A stretch of 64,000 nt of DNA from Azospirillum sp. B510. Lineage in GTDB: Bacteria; Pseudomonadota; Alphaproteobacteria; Azospirillales; Azospirillaceae. The notes beneath the pieces were generated by a model, which worked only from the letters and a program-made list of their open reading frames with translations, ran no database searches and was not told where the DNA came from. Below are positions 54,672-63,889 of the stretch, in pieces. The stretch lies in contig NC_013854.1 in the NCBI RefSeq assembly GCF_000010725.1, positions 456,001 to 520,000 on the forward strand, given 5' to 3'. The number at the start of each line of letters is the position of its first letter. Position 1 is the first letter of the stretch. The position numbers and the translations under genes are program-made.

Positions 54672-55862
54672 ATGATCCATGCGCCAGAACCGCATCCGTT
54701 TTCCGTTTCCGCCCCCCGTCCGTCCGCCTCCGCTCCGTCCGTCGCCATCATCGGCGCCGGCTGCATCGGCCTTGCCATCGCCTGGAGGCTGGCCTCGGCC
54801 GGCTGCCGCGTCGCCGTCTTCGAGCGGGGGGAGGCCGGGCGTGGCGCCACCCACGCCGCCGGCGGCATGCTGGCCGCCTGTGTCGAGACCGAGCCGGGCG
54901 AGGAGGGACTGCTGCCGCTGACCCGCGCGTCGCAGGCGCTGTGGCCGGATTTCGCCCGCGATCTGGAGGCGGCGAGCGGCATGGCCGTGGATCTGCGCGG
55001 CGAAGGCACCATGGTCATCGCGCTCACCGCGGACGATGCCGCCAAGGTGCGTTTCCTCCACGCTTTCCAGCGCGATCTCGGATTGCCGGTGGAGTGGCTG
55101 AGCGGCGCCGAGGTACGGCGGCGCGAGCCCTTCCTACAGCCGGGCGTCGCCGGCGCCCTGTTCTGCGCCGGCGACCATCAGGTCGACAACCGCAAGGTCG
55201 CTGCGGCCCTGCGCGCCGCCGCCGGGGCCGCCGGTGTTCGCCTTCACGAGCGCTGCGGCGAGGTGGCGCTGGCGGTGGAGGGCGGGCGCGCCGTGGGCTT
55301 GCGGGTCGCCGACACGCTGCACCGGGCCGACCGCGTGGTGCTGGCCGCCGGGGCCTGGTCGGCCGGGGTGCCTGGATTGCCGCCCGTCGCCCGGCCGCCG
55401 GTGCGGCCGGTGAAGGGGCAGATGGTCTGCCTGCGGATGGATGCGCGGCTGCCGCTGCTGCGCCATGTGGTGTGGACGCCGGGAACCTATCTGATCCCCC
55501 GGCTCGACGGCCGGCTGCTGATCGGCGCCACCACCGAGGAGCGCGGCTTCGACGAACGCCTGACCGCCGGCGGGCAGTTCGCCCTGCTGGAGGGGGCGTG
55601 GCGGGCGCTGCCGGGCATCGCCGAACTGCCGATCGAGGAAGCCTGGGCCGGCTTCCGGCCCGGCAGCCGCGACGACGCGCCGATCCTGGGCGAGAGCGGC
55701 CTTCCCGGCCTGATCCACGCCACCGGCCACCACCGCAACGGCATCCTGCTGACCCCGGTGACCGCCGACGGCATCGCCCGGCTGGTGCTGACCGGTGAGA
55801 CCGATCCGCTGCTGCGCCCCTTCGCCGCCGACCGCTTCCTCGCGGCGGGAGCGGTGGCATGA
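54672..55862 (+). CDS. thiO: Glycine oxidase ThiO
   Basis: FAD enzyme that oxidises glycine to dehydroglycine for thiazole synthesis. 396 residues: a Pro/Ser-rich N-terminal lead (~22 residues), FAD dinucleotide motif VAIIGAGCIGLAIAWRLASAG, ARGATHAAGGMLA-like GRGATHAAGGML, LAAGAWSAG, and the C-terminal GATTEERGF and HATGHHRNGILL FAD-binding motif. Overlaps thiS by 4 bp. Directly under the TPP riboswitch. Confidence 0.95.
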   Translation: MIHAPEPHPFSVSAPRPSASAPSVAIIGAGCIGLAIAWRLASAGCRVAVFERGEAGRGATHAAGGMLAACVETEPGEEGLLPLTRASQALWPDFARDLEAASGMAVDLRGEGTMVIALTADDAAKVRFLHAFQRDLGLPVEWLSGAEVRRREPFLQPGVAGALFCAGDHQVDNRKVAAALRAAAGAAGVRLHERCGEVALAVEGGRAVGLRVADTLHRADRVVLAAGAWSAGVPGLPPVARPPVRPVKGQMVCLRMDARLPLLRHVVWTPGTYLIPRLDGRLLIGATTEERGFDERLTAGGQFALLEGAWRALPGIAELPIEEAWAGFRPGSRDDAPILGESGLPGLIHATGHHRNGILLTPVTADGIARLVLTGETDPLLRPFAADRFLAAGAVA

Positions 55863-56068
55863 CAGCCGTCCTCCGCGTCAACGGTCGCGAAGAGCCGTTC
55901 TCCACCACCTCCGTCGCCGATCTTCTGGCCGCGCGCGGCATCGCCGATGGGGCGCGCGGCATCGCCGTCGCCCTGAACGGTGCCGTCATTCCCCGCCGCC
56001 GCTGGCATGAGACCCCGCTCCAGCCCGGCGACAGCCTGGAAATCGTCCGCCCGATCCAGGGCGGTTGA
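55859..56068 (+). CDS. thiS: Thiazole synthase sulphur carrier ThiS
   Basis: 69 residues, ubiquitin-like fold: MTAVLRVNGREEPF, VADLLAARGI, VALNGAVIPRRRW, GDSLEIVRPIQGG. The C-terminal Gly-Gly is the site of adenylation and thiocarboxylate formation (by ThiF, not in the window). Translationally coupled to thiO by ATGA overlap. Ends 52 bp before the palindrome at 56121. Confidence 0.94.
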   Translation: MTAVLRVNGREEPFSTTSVADLLAARGIADGARGIAVALNGAVIPRRRWHETPLQPGDSLEIVRPIQGG

Positions 56069-56998
<930 letters not shown>

Positions 56999-57195
56999 TT
57001 CGGTGGCCGATTCGGGGGCCGTCCGGCGGAGGTGGCGTGGACGGCGGGGGGGGCGCACAAGGTCGCAGGCATATTCCCTCCGGCGGCCATTCGGCCGCTT
57101 GATCCGGCGGGGCGGCTGACGCAGGCTGTCGCCGTCTGCCACCGCCCCCAAAGGCGACCGCCGCCCAGCCGACCTTCAGCCGGAGAACCGCCGCC

Positions 57196-57639
57196 GTGCC
57201 TGCCATTTTCGAACCCCGCACCCCCGACTGGAAGGCGCGCTGCCTCACCTCCTTCGAGCAGCAACCGATCTGCCGGACGCTCGGCATCGAGATGGCGGCG
57301 ATGGAACCGGGCTTCTGCGAGATGCGCCTGCCGTTCCGCGCCGACCTGACGCAGCAGCATGGCTTCTTCCATGCCGGCATGGTCAGCACCCTGGCCGACA
57401 ATGCCGGCGGCTATGCCGCGCTCACGCTGATGCCCGCCGGGGCCGAGGTGCTGGCGGTGGAGTTCAAGATCAACCTGATGTCGCCGGCCAAGGGCGAGGT
57501 GATGATCGCCCGCGCCCGCGTGGTGAAGCCGGGCCGCACCCTGGTCATCACCCAGGTCGAGGTGTCGATGCTGGATGGCGGGGTGGAGAAGGATTGCGCC
57601 CTGATGCAGCAGACCGCCTTCTGTGTCATGCCGAAATGA
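57196..57639 (+). CDS. PaaI-type hotdog-fold thioesterase
   Basis: 147 residues from GTG 57196 (GGAG 10 nt upstream). Single hotdog domain: QQHGFFHAGMVSTLADNAGGYAAL holds the family H-G-x-H-x-G and catalytic acidic residue, followed by EFKINLMSPAKGEVMIARARVVKPGRTL. Hydrolyses acyl- or aryl-CoA thioesters, exact substrate unknown. 197 bp after thiG, so probably a separate unit. A run of eight G lies in that gap near 57044. Confidence 0.88.
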   Translation: MPAIFEPRTPDWKARCLTSFEQQPICRTLGIEMAAMEPGFCEMRLPFRADLTQQHGFFHAGMVSTLADNAGGYAALTLMPAGAEVLAVEFKINLMSPAKGEVMIARARVVKPGRTLVITQVEVSMLDGGVEKDCALMQQTAFCVMPK

Positions 57640-57668
57640 TGGTCCAACCGGTTCGAAAGGGAAGCCCG

Positions 57669-58136
57669 ATGCCGTCCGCCCGCCTTCCATCCGTGTCCGC
57701 CGCCGCCCTCCTGCTGGCCGGCGGCGTCTGCCTTCTGTCCGCCGCCCCGGCGGAGGCCAAGGAGCCGCCCTCCTGTGCCGCGATCTCCTTCCGCTCGCTG
57801 CCCGGCGGCGCCCCCGACGGGGAGCAGGATGCCGGCCTCTACAAGTCCCGTTTCGGCAAGATCGAGGTGAAGGCCGAGGTCAAGGGCGGGCAGGCCACCA
57901 CCTATTACATGGTGCTGAACGGCAAGAAGGTGGAGGGCCCGGCGACCCCGCCGAAGATGTCCGACGCCTGCCTGAAGTCCAAGCATGTCAAGCTGCCCTT
58001 CGCCAAGCAGACCCAGGGCACCTGCACCGGCAACCGTTTCCGCGTCGTCATCGACCGCTCCAGCGGCAAGCCGGTCGCCGCCTTCTTCGGTTTGCAGGGC
58101 GAGGATTGGGCCTATTGCAGCGCCGCCACGCTGTAG
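57669..58136 (+). CDS. Secreted protein of unknown function
   Basis: 155 residues from ATG 57669 (AAGGGAAG upstream). Signal peptide (LPSVSAAALLLAGGVCLLSA, cleavage near AEAKEPP). The mature part has four cysteines (PSCAAIS, DACLKSK, GTCTGNR, AYCSAATL), likely two disulphides, and a Lys-rich beta-type body (GKIEVKAEVKGGQATTYYM). No domain recognised. Convergent with the DUF4139 gene, 43 bp between stops. Confidence 0.75.
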   Translation: MPSARLPSVSAAALLLAGGVCLLSAAPAEAKEPPSCAAISFRSLPGGAPDGEQDAGLYKSRFGKIEVKAEVKGGQATTYYMVLNGKKVEGPATPPKMSDACLKSKHVKLPFAKQTQGTCTGNRFRVVIDRSSGKPVAAFFGLQGEDWAYCSAATL

Positions 58137-58178
58137 GGCAGGTGTTGGGGGGACGGCACCCCCGCCCCCCGGTGCTTC

Positions 58179-60437
58179 TCAGATCGTCATCGCCTTCACC
58201 CGCTCCCGCAAGGTCTGCCGCGCCGCCTCGGCCTCGGCGCGGGCGGTGGTCAGGTCGCGGGCCAGGCTGTCCAGCCGGTTCTCCGCCTCCGCCATCTTCG
58301 CCAGCGTGCGCTTGTGCAGGTCGCTGCCCGCCGGCAGAGCCTTCAGATTTTCGCGCAGACGGTCCTGGTCGGCGATGCGCTCCGTCCGCTCACGGTCAAG
58401 ATCGGCGATGCGGCGTTCCTTCTCGGCGACCGCGCCCCGCAGTCCGGCCAGCGTGGTCAAGGCCTGACGCACCTCCGCCGGCAGTTCCGGGGCGGAGGCG
58501 CGGGCGGCGATCTGGTCGGCGCTCAGGTCGGTCAGGACGATCCGCTCCTGCCGGGGGCGCTCCAGCGTCGCGGTCAGCGTCACCGTCTTGCCGGCCGGCA
58601 CCGCCAGCGGCAGGCGATAGGCGGTCGCCGTCGCCTCCGGCTTCGTTTCCGTTCCCGTCGTTTGCGCCGTCTTGGGCTCCAGCTCGGCCAGTTCCCAGCC
58701 GGCGCGGCGCGGATGCTCGATCACGACGGCGCGATCCCCGTCGGCGGCGCCGGCCACCGTGTAGGTGGTGCTTTGCCGGTCGATCACCGACAGGGTCAGC
58801 ACGCCATCGGCAAGGGTGGCGCGGGACAGCCGGCGGCTCGGCTTCTCATCGCGGTCGATGGTGACCGCCTGATCGACGGCGAAGGACAGCAGCCGGCTCT
58901 CGCCCGCCGGCAGGGTCGCCATGCGCGCATCGCCGACATAGGCGTTGGTGGCGGCGTTGGTGGTGGCGGCGGCGTTGCGGTCGTAGAAGGTCAGCAGTCC
59001 CGGCGGCAGGGCGGTGTCGCCGTCGTTGCGCAGCCGCAGGGAGGCCAGCGGATGACGGGCGTCGGTGGTGGGCTGGTAGAGCGCCACCCGCTCCACCGGC
59101 AGGGCGCGTGCCGTGATCGGCATCATCAGCGTCGCGCCATTCGGCACGCTGACCGGCTGCGGGTAATGGAACAGCACCTGCGCGCCTTCCGCCGCCCCGG
59201 CCTCGGCGCCCCGCACCGCGGCCATCGCCGGCGTGCCGCCACCGGTGGCGTAGGGCGCCGCTTTCGCCAGCGGTTCGGCCATCGGGGCCGGGGCGGCGGC
59301 CATCGGCGGGGGAGGGGCCATGGCCGGCGCCGGCACGCGCGAGACCTCGAGCTGCGGGCGCATCGCGGCGCGGGTGTCGTTCAGCGTCACCGCGCCCTCG
59401 TCGGCCTTGGGCAGCACCCGGCCCAGCACCTCGACCGGCACCTCCGGCCGCTCGACGAAATAGGGCGTGTAGAGCGCCTGACGCAGGGTGACCGGGTTCC
59501 CCGACACCACCGTCAGATCGACGCCGCGCCAATCCTCGCCGCTCAGATTCTCCAGCACCGCCCACCCCTGCAAGGCGCCGGTGCCGTCGGTCGCCGGGCC
59601 ATCCGCGGCCTGTCCGTTCCGTGTCAGGCTGAGCCGGTAGGTCGCTTTCCACAGCGGCATCTCCGCGACATAGCCGACCCGGACCCGCCGTTCGCCGTTG
59701 GGCCGCCCGTCGTTAACCTGCCCATCCTGCGGCGCGCGGCTGTGGACGGTCAGCCGCCGCCGCTCGCGCCGGGCATTCTCCGCCACCGCCGAAAGCGCCC
59801 GGTCGATCTGGGCCTGCACCGCGGGATCGGTGAAGCGCAGCGTGTCGGCCTCCTCCAGCACCAGCTGGCGCAGGCCGTCCGCCGTCATCAGTGTCACCCG
59901 GTTGCGCGTGGTGGTGGCGCCGTCATCGCCCGGCAGCCGCACCGTTTCCTCCGTCACCGACATCAGCCGTCCGGTCAGCTGGCGCGTGCCGCCGGAGGCG
60001 ACCTCCGCCCCGCGCATGGCGTTGAGCAGGGCCGCCGGCGAGGCGAGGTCGCCCGCCGTGAAGGGCAGTTCGCGGAAGGCGGTGTCGAGCGGCTCGGCTC
60101 CCGGCAGACCGATGGTGCCGACACCGCCGCGGTCGTCATAGACGACGATGCTCTTCAGCACGTCGTCGACCTGATCGCGCCGCACCTCCAGCGACAGGTC
60201 GGCGTCGCCGCTCACCGTCGCCTCATATTCGAAATAGCCGACGCCGCCGGTGGACAGCAGGACCCGCGTCAGCGCCAGCCGCCCGGCCTCCGGTCCGCCG
60301 GTTATCGAACCGCCGGCCATCGTTTGGGCGGCCATCGTTTGGGCGGTCGTCGTCTGGGCGGCGGCCCGGCCCGCCGTCAGAACCACCGGTGCCGCCATCA
60401 GCAGGGCGGTGGAGGCGAGAAGAATGGCACGGGTCAT
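58179..60437 (-). CDS. DUF4139 domain protein
   Basis: 752 residues. Signal peptide (AILLASTALLMAAPVVLTA), a short TAQTMA repeat (about 30-41), DUF4139-type body (VGYVAEMPLWKATYRL, LQGWAVLENLSGEDWRGVDLTVVSGNP), a low-complexity Pro/Ala/Met linker (about 365-400), and a C-terminal coiled coil (about 660-745, KERRIADLDRERTERIADQ). Related to the DUF4139/mucoidy-inhibitor group, of unknown role, probably periplasmic. Tail-to-tail with the secreted gene at 57669-58136. Confidence 0.8.
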   Translation of the reverse strand: MTRAILLASTALLMAAPVVLTAGRAAAQTTTAQTMAAQTMAGGSITGGPEAGRLALTRVLLSTGGVGYFEYEATVSGDADLSLEVRRDQVDDVLKSIVVYDDRGGVGTIGLPGAEPLDTAFRELPFTAGDLASPAALLNAMRGAEVASGGTRQLTGRLMSVTEETVRLPGDDGATTTRNRVTLMTADGLRQLVLEEADTLRFTDPAVQAQIDRALSAVAENARRERRRLTVHSRAPQDGQVNDGRPNGERRVRVGYVAEMPLWKATYRLSLTRNGQAADGPATDGTGALQGWAVLENLSGEDWRGVDLTVVSGNPVTLRQALYTPYFVERPEVPVEVLGRVLPKADEGAVTLNDTRAAMRPQLEVSRVPAPAMAPPPPMAAAPAPMAEPLAKAAPYATGGGTPAMAAVRGAEAGAAEGAQVLFHYPQPVSVPNGATLMMPITARALPVERVALYQPTTDARHPLASLRLRNDGDTALPPGLLTFYDRNAAATTNAATNAYVGDARMATLPAGESRLLSFAVDQAVTIDRDEKPSRRLSRATLADGVLTLSVIDRQSTTYTVAGAADGDRAVVIEHPRRAGWELAELEPKTAQTTGTETKPEATATAYRLPLAVPAGKTVTLTATLERPRQERIVLTDLSADQIAARASAPELPAEVRQALTTLAGLRGAVAEKERRIADLDRERTERIADQDRLRENLKALPAGSDLHKRTLAKMAEAENRLDSLARDLTTARAEAEAARQTLRERVKAMTI

Positions 60438-60540
60438 GATCGGGTCTCTCCGCTTTTGTGACTCCCGGCCCTCGGGATAGGCGTGAAATCGGGCGGGAAT
60501 AGGGAGAGCACCGCAAAAAGCTGTGCAGCGATCGCAGCGG

Positions 60541-60816
60541 TCAGGACGACGCGGTCAGCCAGCGCTCCATCATTGTCCGCCACAAGGGGCTGGAGGCGGG
60601 GGGCGCGACCGGCGGTGCCGCGGCGGGCGCACAGCTTGGATGGCAGGCGGAATGGCCACCGGAATGATGGCCGCACCGCTCCACCACCGGACGGCGGTTG
60701 CCGTCGGCGTAGGGGCGCCGCGCCGGCCGGCCGTGGGCCGCCGGGCCATGGAGTGGACCGTGGAGTGGCGCGCGGTGGGGTGGCACCGGTGTCGCCGGGG
60801 CGTTGCGGCCGGACAT
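60541..60816 (-). CDS. Small His/Cys-rich protein, unknown
   Basis: 91 residues from ATG 60816, preceded by AGGAG at 8 nt. Basic, Pro/His-rich first half (PPHRAPLHGPLHGPAAHGR), then a metal-ligand-rich stretch CGHHSGGHSACHPSC (about 49-63), a Pro/Ala linker and LWRTMMERWL at the end. The Cys/His density suggests metal binding (inference). G/C at third positions is about 82%, moderately coding-like. Starts 23 bp after the stop of the 61-residue gene, same strand. Confidence 0.5.
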   Translation of the reverse strand: MSGRNAPATPVPPHRAPLHGPLHGPAAHGRPARRPYADGNRRPVVERCGHHSGGHSACHPSCAPAAAPPVAPPASSPLWRTMMERWLTASS

Positions 60817-60839
60817 GATCGCGCTCCTGTCAGACCCCG

Positions 60840-61025
60840 TCAGCCCGGCTGTCCGACGGCCCGTGCCGAATCGAGATGGCGCCTCGCCTCGCCCAGCAGA
60901 AGGCGATGCTGGGCCAGCGTCTCGCGGATCGGGCCGTGCTGCCCATAGACCCGGACCTCGTTCAGCAGACGGTCGGCGCGGTCGAGCAGGGCCAGGCGCT
61001 CCAGGCAATGATCGATGTTCGACAT
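60840..61025 (-). CDS. Small helical protein, unknown
   Basis: 61 residues from ATG 61025 with GGGGAG about 9 nt upstream; a longer frame to 61100 is unsupported. Begins MSNIDHCLERLALLDRADRL and is predicted all-helical with heptad-like leucines. Immediately followed by the His/Cys-rich gene, so the two may form a small operon. Divergent from the OmpR-type regulator at 61277. Confidence 0.55.
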   Translation of the reverse strand: MSNIDHCLERLALLDRADRLLNEVRVYGQHGPIRETLAQHRLLLGEARRHLDSARAVGQPG

Positions 61026-61208
61026 GGCGGTGCATCTCCCCATCACGACGCCGGTCCGGTGCCCGTCACGGACGGCCGTTCCCAGGTCGATGCTTCGCAT
61101 TTAAACCGCAGCCTGTTTCTGGTTAATGTCCATGCGGGGGTATTTTCATGTCGCCGGCATGGCGGGTGATTTCAACGGCCTCATCGGGCCGGCGAAATGG
61201 CCGCGGCT

Positions 61209-61224
61209 GTTACGGGGTTGTAAC
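61209..61224. promoter_or_regulatory. Inverted repeat GTTAC-N6-GTAAC upstream of the OmpR-type regulator
   Basis: Perfect 5-bp dyad 53 bp before the regulator start and about 185 bp before the small divergent pair. Placement fits autoregulation or control by another dimeric regulator (inference). Confidence 0.45.
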
Positions 61225-61276
61225 GCATTGCGTGCCGCTCACACGTGAGATAAGAAGGTTTGGGGAGGTAACAGGC

Positions 61277-61990
61277 ATGCATATTCTCGCGGTCGATGAC
61301 GACGAGCCGATTCGGGAGCTTTTGGCCTCATATCTGGCGGGAGAGGGGTATCGGGTCACCACGGCCCCGGATACCGCGTCCGCCCGTCAGGCCCTGGACG
61401 GCGAGCCTGTCGACCTTGTGGTCTGCGACTTGCGCCTGCCCGATGGCGACGGTCTGGGCCTTGTTCGCCAGATCCGCACCGAATCCCAGATTCCCGTCAT
61501 CATCCTGTCTTCCAAGGATCAGGATGTCGACCGCATCGTCGGGCTGGAACTGGGTGCCGACGATTACCTGACCAAGCCTTTCAACCCGCGTGAACTGCTC
61601 GCCCGCATCAAGGCGGTGTTGCGCCGCGTCTCCAACGACGCCCGCCCGGCGCGCAACCCGGAGGAACTGCGCGCCGTCGTGCAGTTCGCCAATTGGGAAC
61701 TCGACCTGACCGCCCAGCGCCTGCGCGGGCAGGAGGGGCGCGAGGTGGAGCTGACCAAGGCGGAGTTCGGCCTGCTCGCCGCCTTCGTCAAGCGGCCGCA
61801 GCGGGTGCTGACCCGCGACCAGCTGCTCGACCTAACCCGGGTCGACGGGGCGGAGGTGTTCGACCGTTCGATCGACGTGCTGATCCTGCGTCTGCGCCGC
61901 AAGATCGAGGCGAACCCCAAGGAACCCCGCATCATCAAGACCGAGCGCGGTGCCGGCTACGTCTTCGACGCCAAGGTGCGCACCGTCTGA
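61277..61990 (+). CDS. OmpR/PhoB-family response regulator
   Basis: 237 residues from ATG 61277 (GGGGAGG upstream). Receiver domain 1-120 (DDDEP, phospho-Asp in LVVCDLRLPDG, ILSSKDQD, LTKPFNPREL) and a winged-helix effector (about 145-232) with ELTKAEFGLLAAFVKRPQRV and RIIKTERGAGYVF. Standard full-length member. No histidine kinase is next to it, so its sensor is elsewhere. Regulon unknown. Confidence 0.94.
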   Translation: MHILAVDDDEPIRELLASYLAGEGYRVTTAPDTASARQALDGEPVDLVVCDLRLPDGDGLGLVRQIRTESQIPVIILSSKDQDVDRIVGLELGADDYLTKPFNPRELLARIKAVLRRVSNDARPARNPEELRAVVQFANWELDLTAQRLRGQEGREVELTKAEFGLLAAFVKRPQRVLTRDQLLDLTRVDGAEVFDRSIDVLILRLRRKIEANPKEPRIIKTERGAGYVFDAKVRTV

Positions 61991-62060
61991 CGGGACGTCC
62001 GGCTGGACGCCGGGCCGTACCGGCGTTAACCTTTCCGGAAAACCGACCGGGGAGGATCGC

Positions 62061-62675
62061 GTGCCTGATCCCATCGATTTCTATTTCGATTTCGGCTCAC
62101 CCTACGGCTATTTCGCCAGCCTGCGCATCGACGAGCTGGCGGCGAAACATGGTCGGGGCGTCACTTGGCATCCCGTTCTGCTCGGCGCCATCTTCAAGGT
62201 GACGGGCATGAAGCCCAACCTTCAGCAGCCCTTGCGCGGCGCGTATCTCACCCTCGACGTCGGCCGTGTCGCGCGGCTGACCGGCGCGCCCTTCACCTTC
62301 CCCGATTCGGCGCCGGTCAACGGTGTCGCCGCCTCGCGCGCCTTCTACTGGCTCACCGACCGGCATCCGGAACAGGCGAAGCTGCTGGCCCATGCCCTCT
62401 TCCATGCCCATTTCGGCGAGGGGCTGGACATCGGCCCGGCCGATATGGTGGCGGAGATCGCGGCGAAGACCCTGGGAAGCCTCGGCATCGACCGCGCCGC
62501 GGTGAGCGCCGCCCTCCAGGACCCGGCGGTCAAGGAGCGTCTGCGCGGCGAGACCGACGACGCGGTGGAGCGCGGCGTCTTCGGTTCGCCCTTCGTCATT
62601 GTCGATGGCGAGCCTTTCTGGGGCTGGGACCGGCTCGACATGCTCGACCGCTGGCTCGCCACCGGCGGCTGGTGA
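62061..62675 (+). CDS. 2-hydroxychromene-2-carboxylate isomerase-type DsbA-fold protein
   Basis: 204 residues from GTG 62061 (GGGGAGG upstream). DsbA-like fold without a CxxC pair: YFDFGSPYGYFAS with the serine of the HCCA-isomerase/GST-kappa class, LLGAIFKVTG, and the C-terminal GVFGSPFVIVDGEPFWGWDRL. Members are glutathione-dependent isomerases in aromatic degradation, but many genome copies act on unknown substrates. Neighbours give no pathway context. Confidence 0.87.
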   Translation: MPDPIDFYFDFGSPYGYFASLRIDELAAKHGRGVTWHPVLLGAIFKVTGMKPNLQQPLRGAYLTLDVGRVARLTGAPFTFPDSAPVNGVAASRAFYWLTDRHPEQAKLLAHALFHAHFGEGLDIGPADMVAEIAAKTLGSLGIDRAAVSAALQDPAVKERLRGETDDAVERGVFGSPFVIVDGEPFWGWDRLDMLDRWLATGGW

Positions 62676-62693
62676 GACGGGACTTCCCGTCTC
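62674..62693 (+). terminator. Hairpin overlapping the isomerase stop
   Basis: GAGACGGGA (62674-62682) and TCCCGTCTC (62685-62693) pair perfectly. The left arm includes the last two bases of the TGA stop. The loop is tight and no U-run follows. Confidence 0.45.
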
Positions 62694-62824
62694 CCTGGTG
62701 CGATGGCTCGGTGCGGAGGCGGAAATTGCTGACGGTCGGGCCGGTCAAACCGCTATAACCATCGGGCAGGATTTTCGGCTGGGCGCCGCTGCCGGTGCCC
62801 GTTCTCGCTTGGGTTCACCGCCCC

Positions 62825-63850
62825 ATGGATCAGATCGTTCCCGACCGCCGTCCCCGGACGAGCAGCCCGCCTCCGGCGCTTCCTCCCGGTGGTGGCCATG
62901 GTGGGTATGGCGGACCCCATTCGGGCAAGGGGGCATCGAAATCCTGGCTGGGCGGGGCGCTGCTGACGGCGCTGCTGCTCGGCCTCATCGCGCTGTCGAT
63001 CCGGTCGGTGTCGGGAAATCTGACCTTCGTCCTGCTCGGGTCGGTCGGTCTGGTGGTCGGTGCCTTCCACTATCTGTTTCCGGGCAGCCAGTTCTTCACC
63101 CTGGCGCTGACCAACTTCATCGGCGTCTATGCCTGTATCTTCGTCTTTTTCGCCGAGAGCAACTTCCACAACATCAGTCCGCTGATCCAGGGGGTCGCCT
63201 TCGTCCTGCCACTGATCGCCTTCCTGGGCGGAGCCTGGTGGCGGGCGGAGGACATCCGGCGCATCGTGATGTCGCGCCGGCTGCGCGAAGGGGGCCATTT
63301 CGACCGCGTCTTCCTGTGGATGGCACCGGTCTGGGGCATTGGCGCCCTGACCTTCCTGGTGCCGGAACAGGACATGGACACGCAGACCATCGGCGCCATC
63401 TTCCTGCTGTCGATGTCGGCCATCGCCGCCATCGTCGCCCTGGTGGCGCGCGACATCGCCATCTTCCTGCTCGATGCCGGCCTGCTGTTCGAAGGATTTT
63501 TCCAGCAATCGGCCCGGCTGGTGCTGCCGGCCTTCGCCTTCCTGACCTTCTACTCGCTCTCCGTCATCCTGTTCGGCGCCATCTACACCATCATGGACCG
63601 CTTCATGATGGAGCCGAACTTCGTCATCGAGGGCGTCCGGCGTGACATCACCTTCGCCGAAGGGATCTATTTCTCCCTCGTGACCTTCGCCACCGTCGGT
63701 TATGGCGACATCCACCCGGTGTCCGGTCCGGTCCGCCTGGTCTGCGGCATCGAGATCGTCATGGGTGTGCTTCTGCTGCTGTTCGGCTTCAGCGCCATCA
63801 TCGGCCATGCCCGGCCGACCAGCCGGTCGGACCGCAACGATCCCCTCTGA
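62825..63850 (+). CDS. Potassium channel family protein
   Basis: 341 residues from ATG 62825 (GTG 62795 is an alternative). Disordered Pro/Gly/His-rich N-terminus (~38 residues), then five or six hydrophobic segments (LLTALLLGLIALSI to FLLDAGLLFEGFF, about 42-230), and a final two-helix pore with selectivity filter FATVGYGDIHP (about 287-297) and closing helix IEIVMGVLLLLFGFSAII. The ion-channel-2 type filter is intact. The extra N-terminal helices are more than the two a minimal K+ channel needs. Gating domain not evident. Confidence 0.88.
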   Translation: MDQIVPDRRPRTSSPPPALPPGGGHGGYGGPHSGKGASKSWLGGALLTALLLGLIALSIRSVSGNLTFVLLGSVGLVVGAFHYLFPGSQFFTLALTNFIGVYACIFVFFAESNFHNISPLIQGVAFVLPLIAFLGGAWWRAEDIRRIVMSRRLREGGHFDRVFLWMAPVWGIGALTFLVPEQDMDTQTIGAIFLLSMSAIAAIVALVARDIAIFLLDAGLLFEGFFQQSARLVLPAFAFLTFYSLSVILFGAIYTIMDRFMMEPNFVIEGVRRDITFAEGIYFSLVTFATVGYGDIHPVSGPVRLVCGIEIVMGVLLLLFGFSAIIGHARPTSRSDRNDPL

Positions 63851-63889
63851 GCCGGAGCGGATCCCCACGCCACAGCTTTCATGGTCATC

